Of a stretch of DNA of 64,000 nt, positions 36,372-44,115 are shown one piece after another. The position numbers were made by a program, and so were the translations under genes. This stretch comes from Saliniramus sp050485405 (GTDB lineage: Bacteria; Pseudomonadota; Alphaproteobacteria; Rhizobiales; Beijerinckiaceae): assembly GCA_050485405.1 (NCBI GenBank), contig JBJHBI010000011.1:1-64000 (forward strand), written 5' to 3'. Each line of letters starts with the position of its first letter. Position 1 is the stretch's first letter. The notes under the pieces are model-generated. The model was not told where the DNA came from. It saw only the letters and a program-made list of their open reading frames with translations, and made no database searches.

Positions 36372-37520
36372 TCATTCCCCGATCACGCCGCCGAGATCGG
36401 CAAGGCGCGTGGTGTAGTGGTCGGTATCGCCGAACAGCTTCTCGATCATGGTCGCACGCTTGAAGGAGTGCGCCACCTTGTATTCCATGGTGACCGCCAC
36501 CCCTCCATGCAGCTGAACGGCGTTCTGGCCGACGAAGCGGCATGAATTTCCGATCTGTACTTTCGATGCGGCGACGGCGCGGGCGCGCTCGGTCGCATCT
36601 TCCTCCTGCACCATCATCGAGGCGAACATCGCCATGGAACGCGCCTGTTCCAGCGCGATGAACATGTCGGCGGCGGCGTGCTGGAGCACCTGGAAACTGC
36701 CGATATGGGTGCCGAACTGGTTGCGGACTTTCATATAGTCCACGGTCGCCTCGTGCATGTCCGCCATGACGCCTACCGCTTCCGCGCACAGGGCGGCGAT
36801 CGCCTCCTCGACGACACGGGTGATCACGGGATAGGCCTCATCGCGGGTGCCGATCAGGGCCGAGGCGGGCACGCGGACGTCTTCGAAGCTGATTTCCGCC
36901 CCGCGCGCCCCGTCCTGCGTGGCATAGCCGCGCCGGCTGACGCCGTCGGCCTTGGCATCGACGAGGAAGAGCGAGATGCCGGCCTCGTCGCGCTGGCTGC
37001 CGGAGGTGCGTGCCGAGACGATCAGGATGTCGGCGCTGTCGCCGGAGAGCACCAGCCCCTTCTCGCCGGAAATCACGTAATGCTCGCCATCCGCACGCGC
37101 GGTCGTGGCGACGTCGTGGAGATCGTAGCGCGCTTGTCGCTCCTGATGGGCGAAGGCGTAGAGCTTCTCGCCGCCCGCGATGGCGGCGATATGTTCCGCG
37201 CGCTGCTCGGGCGATCCGGCCCGGCGCAGGATGCCGCCGGCGAGGATGACGCTCGCCAGATAGGGCTCGACCACGAGGGAGCGCCCGAACGCCTCCATCA
37301 CGATCATGGTCTCGACCGGGCCGCCACCCATGCCGCCGTCATCCTCGGAGAAGGGCAGGGCGAGCAGGCCCATTTCGGCAAAGGCGCTCCAGATCTCCCG
37401 GTCGAAACCCTCCGGCGAGGCGGAGATCTTGCGCCGCGTATCGAAATCGTAGCGCGCGCCGAGCAGCTTCTCGACGCTGTCCTTGAGCATGCGTTGTTCG
37501 TCGTTGAGATCGAAATCCAT
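36372..37520 (-). CDS. Acyl-CoA dehydrogenase, PimD-like small subunit
   Basis: This 382-residue member of the acyl-CoA dehydrogenase family has the N-terminal MDFDLNDEQRMLKDSVEKL, a shortened FAD core (ISGEKGLVLSGDSADI) and the C-terminal QNAVQLHGGVAVTMEYKVAHSF. It resembles pimeloyl-CoA dehydrogenase small subunit PimD of Rhodopseudomonas. It begins 9 bp after the 37530 gene (PimC-like), so the two likely form a heteromeric enzyme acting on dicarboxyl-CoA or long acyl-CoA; that pairing is inference from order and similarity. Confidence 0.88.
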   Translation of the reverse strand: MDFDLNDEQRMLKDSVEKLLGARYDFDTRRKISASPEGFDREIWSAFAEMGLLALPFSEDDGGMGGGPVETMIVMEAFGRSLVVEPYLASVILAGGILRRAGSPEQRAEHIAAIAGGEKLYAFAHQERQARYDLHDVATTARADGEHYVISGEKGLVLSGDSADILIVSARTSGSQRDEAGISLFLVDAKADGVSRRGYATQDGARGAEISFEDVRVPASALIGTRDEAYPVITRVVEEAIAALCAEAVGVMADMHEATVDYMKVRNQFGTHIGSFQVLQHAAADMFIALEQARSMAMFASMMVQEEDATERARAVAASKVQIGNSCRFVGQNAVQLHGGVAVTMEYKVAHSFKRATMIEKLFGDTDHYTTRLADLGGVIGE

Positions 37521-37529
37521 GACCTGTCC

Positions 37530-38729
37530 TCAGAGCCCGAGTATCGCTTTGGCGATGATGTTCTTCTGAATCTCGTTCGAGCCGCCGTAGATCGAGACTT
37601 TCCGCGTGTTGAAATAATTCGGCGCGATCATCTGCGCCCATTCCGGCCCGATGGGAGGTTCGTTGCGGCCCTCTTCCTCGGGGGTGAAGGGCAGGGCGTA
37701 GGGGCCGACCACGTCGAGGAGAAGCTCCGTCGTCGCCTGCTGGATCTGCGAGCCCTTGATCTTGAGGATCGAGGAGGCCGGGTCCGGCTTGTCGGAGGGG
37801 CGGTTGCGCGCCTCGGCGACGACGCGCAGCTGCGTCATTTCGAGCGCCTTGAGCTCGACTTCGAGGGCCGCGAGCTTCTCGCGGAAGCGCGGGTTCTCGA
37901 TCAGCGGACGCTCGCCCGCCTTCTCGGCGCTCGCGAGACGGCGGATGCGGCGCACGCGTTCTTTCGAGATGCCGATCCGCGCGATGCCGGTGCGCTCGTT
38001 GCCGAGCAGGAACTTGGCGTAATCCCAGCCTTTGTTTTCCTCGCCGACGAGGTTCTCGACGGGCACCTTCACGTCGTCGAAGAAGATCTCGTTGACCTCG
38101 TGCCCGCCGTCCAGCGTCTGGATCGGGCGCAGGGTGACGCCGGGGGATTTCATGTCGATGAGCAGGAAGGAGATGCCCATCTGCTTCTTGGGCGCGTCCG
38201 GATTGGTGCGCACGAGGCAGAAGATCCAGTCGGCATACTGGCCGAGCGTGGTCCAGGTCTTCTGGCCGTTGACGATGTAATGATCGCCATCGCGCACGGC
38301 GCGGGTCTTCAGCGAGGCAAGATCGGAGCCGGCGCCGGGCTCGGAGAAGCCCTGGCACCACCAGTCATCCATGTTGCGGATGCGGGGCAGGAAGTAGTCC
38401 TTCTGCTTCTGATTGCCGAAGGTGTAGATCACCGGCCCGACCATGCTGACGCCGAAGGAGAGCGGCTCGGGGGCGGGCGCGGCGAGGAGTTCCTCGCGGA
38501 AGACGTATTGCTGCACCGGGTCCCAGCCCGTGCCGCCGTATTCCACCGGCCAATGCGGCGCGGCCCATCCCTTCGCATTGAGAATGCGCATCCAGGTGAC
38601 CATGTCGTCGCGCGAGAAATGCTTGCCGAGCGTCAGCTTTGTGCGGATCGATTCGGGCACGTTCTCTCGGAAGAAGGCGCGAACCTCGTCGCGAAAGGCG
38701 ATCTCTTCCGGGGTGAATCTCAGATCCAT
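37530..38729 (-). CDS. Acyl-CoA dehydrogenase, PimC-like large subunit
   Basis: This 399-residue acyl-CoA dehydrogenase starts MDLRFTPEEIAFRDEVRAFF and has WCQGFSEPGAGSDLASL and NGQKTWTTLGQYADWIFCLV in the FAD core. Near the C-terminus IYGGSNEIQKNII carries Gly where YEGT-type enzymes have the catalytic Glu, so the base must lie elsewhere or in the partner subunit. It resembles PimC of the pimeloyl-CoA degradation operon. It is first in the minus-strand operon, facing the divergent thiolase across 311 bp that hold a PsrA-like palindrome. Confidence 0.88.
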   Translation of the reverse strand: MDLRFTPEEIAFRDEVRAFFRENVPESIRTKLTLGKHFSRDDMVTWMRILNAKGWAAPHWPVEYGGTGWDPVQQYVFREELLAAPAPEPLSFGVSMVGPVIYTFGNQKQKDYFLPRIRNMDDWWCQGFSEPGAGSDLASLKTRAVRDGDHYIVNGQKTWTTLGQYADWIFCLVRTNPDAPKKQMGISFLLIDMKSPGVTLRPIQTLDGGHEVNEIFFDDVKVPVENLVGEENKGWDYAKFLLGNERTGIARIGISKERVRRIRRLASAEKAGERPLIENPRFREKLAALEVELKALEMTQLRVVAEARNRPSDKPDPASSILKIKGSQIQQATTELLLDVVGPYALPFTPEEEGRNEPPIGPEWAQMIAPNYFNTRKVSIYGGSNEIQKNIIAKAILGL

Positions 38730-38818
38730 CTTCGTCTCCCTCGCGCCGGTAATGCCCGCTCGCTCGTCATGGCCGCTGCTTACGGCTGTCGATGGCGGCT
38801 TGCAATCCGTTTATATTT

Positions 38819-38847
38819 CGCATAGCAAAACCATGTTTTGCAGTGCG
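38819..38847. promoter_or_regulatory. PsrA/FadR-like palindromic operator in divergent beta-oxidation promoter
   Basis: CGCATAGCAAAAC and GTTTTGCAGTGCG are inverted copies around CAT, with 11 of 13 positions paired and a perfect GCAAAAC-CAT-GTTTTGC core (38825-38841). The AAAC-N3-GTTT core fits the PsrA-type TetR operator described in pseudomonads. It lies in the 38730-39040 gap between acyl-CoA dehydrogenase and thiolase genes. No other clear signal is seen in that gap apart from the thiolase ribosome binding site ACGAGGAGG. Confidence 0.5.
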
Positions 38848-39040
38848 TTCGAAACTAGGAAGGCGGCTTGCGCTTGTCAACGCGACATCGCGCAATCACA
38901 TCGGGTGTGTTCGCCCAATCCGCGTTTTCGCAAATGCAGCGCACGCGAACCCGCCGGCTTCGGCATAGTGCCGCGAGCAAACCGGTCAGGATCTGCGACA
39001 GAAGCGCCCGCGCGACGGGTGCCGTTACGAGGAGGATATC

Positions 39041-40243
39041 ATGCGCGAGGCCGTCATCGTCTCCACCGCCCGCACGCCGATCGGCAAGGCCTATCGCGGC
39101 GCTTTCAACGACACCCAGGCCCAGACGCTGGGCGGCCACGCGATCGCGCAGGCCGTCGCGCGGGCGGGCATCGATCCGGCCACGGTCGACGACGTGATCA
39201 TGGGCGCGGCCCTCCAGCAGGGCTCGACCGGCTACAACATCGCCCGCCAGAGCGCGCTTGCGGCCGGCCTGCCGGTGAGCGTCGCCGGCATGTCGATCGA
39301 CCGCCAATGCGCCTCCGGCCTGATGGCGATCGCGACCGCGGCCAAGCAGATCGTCGCAGACGGCATGACCACCGCGATCGGCGGCGGGCTCGAATCGATC
39401 TCGCTCGTCCAGAACGACAAGGCCAACCGCTTCCGTGCGCAGGATCCGGCCCTGCTCGAGCGGGTGCCGCACATGTATATCGCGATGCTCGAAACCGCCG
39501 AGATCGTAGCCAAGCGCTACGGCGTCTCGCGCGCGGCGCAGGACGAATACGCCCTGCAATCTCAGCAGCGCACGGCGCAGGCGCAGTCCGAGGGGCGCTT
39601 CGATGCCGAGATCGCGCCGATGCCCTCCACCATGCTCGTCATGGACAAGGCGACCGGCGAGACTTCGAAGCGCGACGTGACGCTGGAGCGCGACGAGGGC
39701 AACCGCCCCCAGACCACGCTCGCCGATCTCGAAAAGCTCCAGCCGGTCTTCAAGGACGGGCAGGAGATCAAGGAAGGCGCCTTTATCACCGCCGGCAACG
39801 CCTCGCAGCTTTCCGACGGCGCGAGCGCGAGCGTGCTGATGGAGGCGCGTGAGGCCGAAAAGCGCGGACTGACGCCGCTCGGCGCCTATCGCGGCATGGC
39901 GGTGGCCGGCTGCGAGCCCGACGAGATGGGCATCGGCCCGGTCTTCGCCGTGCCCAAGCTCCTCAAGCAGCACGGCCTGACCATGGACGATATCGGCATC
40001 TGGGAGCTCAACGAGGCTTTCGCCGTGCAGGTGCTCTATTGCCGCGACAAGCTCGGCATTCCCAATGACCGGCTCAACGTGTCGGGCGGCGCGATTTCCA
40101 TCGGCCATCCCTACGGCATGTCGGGCGCGCGGATGACCGGGCATCTGCTGATCGAGGGCAAGCGACGCAGGGCGAAATACGGTGTCGTGACCATGTGCGT
40201 CGGCGGCGGCATGGGCGCGGCCGGCCTGTTCGAGATATTCTGA
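39041..40243 (+). CDS. Acetyl-CoA acyltransferase (thiolase)
   Basis: This 400-residue thiolase cleaves 3-ketoacyl-CoA in beta-oxidation or runs in reverse. The nucleophilic cysteine is in SIDRQCASGLMAIATA, the His in GAISIGHPYGMSGARM, and the second Cys in VVTMCVGGGMGAAGLFE. The start at 39041 has an excellent ACGAGGAGG ribosome binding site. It is followed after 58 bp by a FadB-type gene; the order resembles pimB-pimF of Rhodopseudomonas. Confidence 0.95.
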   Translation: MREAVIVSTARTPIGKAYRGAFNDTQAQTLGGHAIAQAVARAGIDPATVDDVIMGAALQQGSTGYNIARQSALAAGLPVSVAGMSIDRQCASGLMAIATAAKQIVADGMTTAIGGGLESISLVQNDKANRFRAQDPALLERVPHMYIAMLETAEIVAKRYGVSRAAQDEYALQSQQRTAQAQSEGRFDAEIAPMPSTMLVMDKATGETSKRDVTLERDEGNRPQTTLADLEKLQPVFKDGQEIKEGAFITAGNASQLSDGASASVLMEAREAEKRGLTPLGAYRGMAVAGCEPDEMGIGPVFAVPKLLKQHGLTMDDIGIWELNEAFAVQVLYCRDKLGIPNDRLNVSGGAISIGHPYGMSGARMTGHLLIEGKRRRAKYGVVTMCVGGGMGAAGLFEIF

Positions 40244-40301
40244 GCCCTCGGCCCTGAATCCTGAGCGCAAAAACCAATAACGATTTCTACTGGAGAGCAC
40301 C

Positions 40302-42380
40302 ATGGCCGCCATCAACGACGTCGTGGATTTGACCCGCGAAGGCGAAGTCGCCGTCATCACACTCGATTCCCCGCCCGTGAACGCGCTTTCGGCGCAGCTG
40401 CGCGCGGGCATCGCCCAGGCCATCGAGCAGGCCGTCGCAGATGATGCGGCGAAGGCGATCGTGCTGACCTGCGCGGGGCGCACCTTCTGCGCCGGCGCGG
40501 ACATCACGGAATTCGGCAAGCCGCCGAAGGATCCGAGCCTCTCCGCCGTGCAGGCGGTGATCGAGGCCGCGCCCAAGCCCGTGATCGCCGCGATCCACGG
40601 CACCGCGCTCGGCGGCGGGCTGGAACTCGCGCTTTCCTGCCATTACCGCGTCGCGGTGCCCTCGGCGAAATGCGGCCTGCCGGAAGTCAAGCTCGGCATC
40701 CTGCCCGGCGCGGGTGGCACGCAACGCCTGCCGCGCATCGTCGGCGCCGAGCGTGCGCTCGAAATGATCACCTCCGGTGCGCATGTGAAGGCGAAGGACG
40801 CCGCTGCGATGGGGCTGTTCGACAAGCTCGTCACGGAAGGTCAGCTGCGCGAGGAAGCCATCGCCTTCGCCCGCGAGGTCATCGCCTCCGGAGCGCCGCT
40901 GAAGAAAGTCCGCGATCTCGACGAGGCGATCGCCCCGGCGCGCGGCAAGCCGGAGATTTTCGAGGAGTTCCGCAAGAAGAACGCCCGCAAGTTCCGCGGC
41001 TTCGAGGCGCCCGAGGCCTGCATCAAGGCGGTCGAGGCCGCCGTCGAGAAGCCGTTCGAGGAAGGGCTCGCCTTCGAGCGTTCGCTTTTCGAGACGCTCG
41101 TTGCGAGCGAGCAATCGGCGGCGCAGCGCTATGCCTTCTTCGCCGAGCGCGAGGCGGCGAAGATCCCCGATATCCCCAAGGACACCCCCACCCGCGAGAT
41201 CGCCCGCGTGGGCGTGATCGGCGCCGGGACGATGGGCGGCGGCATTTCGATGAACTTCCTCAATGCCGGCATCCCCGTCACCATCGTCGAGACGAAGCAG
41301 GAAGCGCTCGATCGCGGGCTGGGCGTCATCCGCAAGAATTACGAGAGCTCCGCAAAACGCGGGCGGCTCTCCATGGAGGATGTCGAAAAGCGCATGGCGC
41401 TGATCACGCCGAGCCTGTCGCTCGATGATCTCGCTGATTGCGATCTCGTGATCGAGGCGGTGTTCGAGCTGATGGAGGTGAAGAAGGAGATCTTCACCAA
41501 GCTCGACGGCATCTGCAAGTCGGGCGCGATCATGGCCAGCAACACCTCATATCTCGATATCGACGAGATCGCCTCGGTGACGAAGCGCCCCGGCGACGTG
41601 CTCGGCATGCATTTCTTCTCGCCGGCCAACGTCATGCGCCTGCTCGAAGTGGTGCGCGGCGAGAAGACGGAGAAGGACGTCGTCGCGACCGCGATGGCGC
41701 TCGGCAAGCGCATCGGCAAGGTGGCGGTCTGCGTCGGCGTCGCCCACGGCTTTGTCGGTAACCGCATGCTCTCGGAGCGCCAGCGCGAAGCGAATAATCT
41801 CATCATGGAAGGGGCGATGCCCTGGGATGTCGACCGGGTGCTGTATGATTTCGGTCTGCCCATGGGCCCCTTCGCCATGGCCGATCTCGCCGGGCTCGAT
41901 CTCGGCTGGACACCGGAGAATTCCACCGGTGAGACCGCCAAGGAGCGGCTGTGCGAGATCGACCGGCGCGGCCAGAAGAACGGCAAGGGTTTTTATGATT
42001 ACGACGAGAACCGCAAGGCGACGCCCTCGAAGGTGACCGAGGAGATCATCCTCGAATTGTCACGCGCCAAGGGCATCACCCGCCGCGCCATCAGCGATCA
42101 GGAAATTCTGGAGCGCTGCATCTATCCGATGATCAACGAGGGCGCGAAGATCCTCGAAGAGGGCAAGGCCCTGCGCGCCTCGGATATCGATATCGTCTGG
42201 CTGACGGGCTATGGCTGGCCGGTCTATCGCGGCGGGCCGATGTTCTATGCCGATACGATCGGGCCCGACAAGGTCGTCGCCGCGCTCGAAGGCTATGCGA
42301 AGACTCTCGGCCCGGATTTCGAGCCGGCGCCGCTGCTCGTGCGCGCCGCGCAAGAAGGCAAGCGCCTCAGCGGCATGTAA
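40302..42380 (+). CDS. Bifunctional enoyl-CoA hydratase / 3-hydroxyacyl-CoA dehydrogenase (FadB/FadJ family)
   Basis: This 692-residue fusion enzyme has an N-terminal crotonase domain (ACAGRTFCAGADITEF, AIHGTALGGGLELALSCHYR, GLPEVKLGILPGAGGTQRLP) and, from about residue 300, an NAD-binding 3-hydroxyacyl-CoA dehydrogenase domain (VGVIGAGTMGGGISMNFL, MHFFSPANVMRLLEVV). A duplicated C-terminal helical domain ends with WLTGYGWPVYRGGPMFYAD. It performs two consecutive beta-oxidation steps and feeds the thiolase just upstream. The ribosome binding site GGAGAG is before 40302. Similar to PimF in cluster context. Confidence 0.95.
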   Translation: MAAINDVVDLTREGEVAVITLDSPPVNALSAQLRAGIAQAIEQAVADDAAKAIVLTCAGRTFCAGADITEFGKPPKDPSLSAVQAVIEAAPKPVIAAIHGTALGGGLELALSCHYRVAVPSAKCGLPEVKLGILPGAGGTQRLPRIVGAERALEMITSGAHVKAKDAAAMGLFDKLVTEGQLREEAIAFAREVIASGAPLKKVRDLDEAIAPARGKPEIFEEFRKKNARKFRGFEAPEACIKAVEAAVEKPFEEGLAFERSLFETLVASEQSAAQRYAFFAEREAAKIPDIPKDTPTREIARVGVIGAGTMGGGISMNFLNAGIPVTIVETKQEALDRGLGVIRKNYESSAKRGRLSMEDVEKRMALITPSLSLDDLADCDLVIEAVFELMEVKKEIFTKLDGICKSGAIMASNTSYLDIDEIASVTKRPGDVLGMHFFSPANVMRLLEVVRGEKTEKDVVATAMALGKRIGKVAVCVGVAHGFVGNRMLSERQREANNLIMEGAMPWDVDRVLYDFGLPMGPFAMADLAGLDLGWTPENSTGETAKERLCEIDRRGQKNGKGFYDYDENRKATPSKVTEEIILELSRAKGITRRAISDQEILERCIYPMINEGAKILEEGKALRASDIDIVWLTGYGWPVYRGGPMFYADTIGPDKVVAALEGYAKTLGPDFEPAPLLVRAAQEGKRLSGM

Positions 42381-42429
42381 GAGCGGCATGTGATCGAAGG
42401 CGCGGCAGCCCTGGATGGGGGCCGCCGCG

Positions 42430-44016
42430 TCACGCTTCTTCCAGCGCCCGGCGCAGCTTGCGGATCAGGGCGCGTTTGCCGCGCGCATCGGCTTTTCCTT
42501 CGATCGCCTCGTTCAGATCGAGGATGAGCCGCGACATCTCGTTGCTCCAGTCCTGATGCGCGACGGCTTCGTGCGGCACGCGCGGATGGCGCTCGGTCTC
42601 ATGCAGGACCGCGCCTTCCGGCGTCAGCGTGAAGCGATCGTCGAGCTGCGGCAGGTGGATGCGCTCGCGCGGCACGATATCCGCGATGCGATCGGCCAGC
42701 CCGTTCAGGGCCGCTTCCTCGCCATGGGTGAGGAAGATGCCGCCATCGACGGGCAGCCGATCGGCGATCCAGTCGCGCAGGCCCGCGCCGTCGGCGTGGC
42801 CGGAATAGAGGTCGAGCGTGCGGATGCGGGCGCGCACCTGGATCTCGTCGCCCATGATGCGCACGCGCTCCGCCCCCTCCTGGAGGATGCGCCCGAGCGT
42901 GCCCTGCGCCTGGAAGCCGACGAAGAGCACCGTCGTCTGCGATCGCCACAGGCGATGCTTGAGATGGTGGCGCACGCGGCCCGCATCGGCCATGCCGCTC
43001 GCCGAGATGATGATGTGGAAGCCGCTCAGACGGTCGAGCGCCTTGGAGGCCTCCACGCTCTCGGTGAACCGCACATAGGGCGCGCGCATCGCCTCGCGCA
43101 GGGCCTCGCCGTGTTCGAGTTCGTGGGCATGCGCGGCGAAGGTCTCGCTCGCCCGGGTGGCGAGCGGTGAATCGATGAAGATCTGCGCACGCGGCACGGC
43201 GCGGCTGTCGATCAGATGGGCGAGATCGACGAGCAGCTCCTGCGTGCGCTCGACGGCGAAGGAGGGGATGATCAGGGCGCCCCCGGCCTCCATGGCGCGG
43301 ATCACCTCCTCGCGCAGCAGGTCGCGCCGATGCGCCTCGCTCGCATCGCTACGGTCGCGATCGCCATAGGTGCTCTCGCAGATCACGTAATCGAAGCCGC
43401 TTGGCGCCTCCGGGTCGGGATGGAGCAGCTTGAATTGCGGGCCGATATCGCCGGAAGCGAGCAACCGCACGGGCTTGTCGCCGTTTCCTGAAGCGATTTC
43501 GAATTCCACCGAGGCCGAGCCGAGGAGGTGGCCGGCATTCCAGAATCGGATCCGGATACCCGGTGCGATCGCCTGCCAGCGCTCATAGGCGACAGGCGAG
43601 AACTGCGTCAGCGCCTGCGCCGCATCCTCCGCCGTATAGATCGGCGTGACCTGGTTTCGCCCGCGCTGGGCGTTGCGGCGGTTGAGTTGGGCGACCTCCA
43701 TTTCCTGGATATGTCCGGAATCCGGGAGCATGAAACGGCACAGATCCGCGGTCGGCGGCGTCGCGAAGATCGGGCCGGCAAAGCCCGCGCCTGTAAGCTT
43801 GGGCACGAGGCCGGAATGGTCGATATGGGCATGGGTGAGCACCAGCGCATCGAGCGTGGCGGGATCGAAAGGGAAGGGGCGATAATTCAGCTCGCGCTCC
43901 GATTTCGCGCCCTGCACCAGTCCGCAATCGATCAGGACCTTCGCCGCATCGCTCTCGAGCAGGAAGCACGACCCGGTCACCGCATGCGCGGCGCCGTGAA
44001 AGGTGAGCGTGACCAT
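42430..44016 (-). CDS. MBL-fold/beta-CASP metallo-hydrolase (CPSF-like)
   Basis: This 528-residue metallo-beta-lactamase fold protein has the HxHxDH motif LTHAHIDHSGLVPKL, the further zinc ligands in NAGHLLGSASVEF and ASGDIGP, a beta-CASP insert (IIPSFAVERTQELL, SPLATRASETF, IIISASGMADAGRVRHHL), and the RMMBL end DLYSGHADGAGLRDW. Relatives act as RNA or DNA nucleases; the bacterial members beside metabolic genes are often annotated exonuclease/RNA-processing. The start at 44016 has GGGGAGG upstream. It is convergent with the FadB gene, and the short gap holds a GC-rich inverted repeat. Confidence 0.93.
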   Translation of the reverse strand: MVTLTFHGAAHAVTGSCFLLESDAAKVLIDCGLVQGAKSERELNYRPFPFDPATLDALVLTHAHIDHSGLVPKLTGAGFAGPIFATPPTADLCRFMLPDSGHIQEMEVAQLNRRNAQRGRNQVTPIYTAEDAAQALTQFSPVAYERWQAIAPGIRIRFWNAGHLLGSASVEFEIASGNGDKPVRLLASGDIGPQFKLLHPDPEAPSGFDYVICESTYGDRDRSDASEAHRRDLLREEVIRAMEAGGALIIPSFAVERTQELLVDLAHLIDSRAVPRAQIFIDSPLATRASETFAAHAHELEHGEALREAMRAPYVRFTESVEASKALDRLSGFHIIISASGMADAGRVRHHLKHRLWRSQTTVLFVGFQAQGTLGRILQEGAERVRIMGDEIQVRARIRTLDLYSGHADGAGLRDWIADRLPVDGGIFLTHGEEAALNGLADRIADIVPRERIHLPQLDDRFTLTPEGAVLHETERHPRVPHEAVAHQDWSNEMSRLILDLNEAIEGKADARGKRALIRKLRRALEEA

Positions 44017-44115
44017 CGGTAATCCTCCCCGGAACCCTCGGCTTTTGCCGTTTTTCTCGATTCTGCCCGCATTCTAGCCCCGCCCATCGCGCCGCGCGAG
44101 GCTCAGCAGCGATCT

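Noticed and set aside
36678..38825. A 715-codon plus-strand frame across two acyl-CoA dehydrogenase genes
   Set aside because: It is a shadow of two clear minus-strand enzymes and has no domain.
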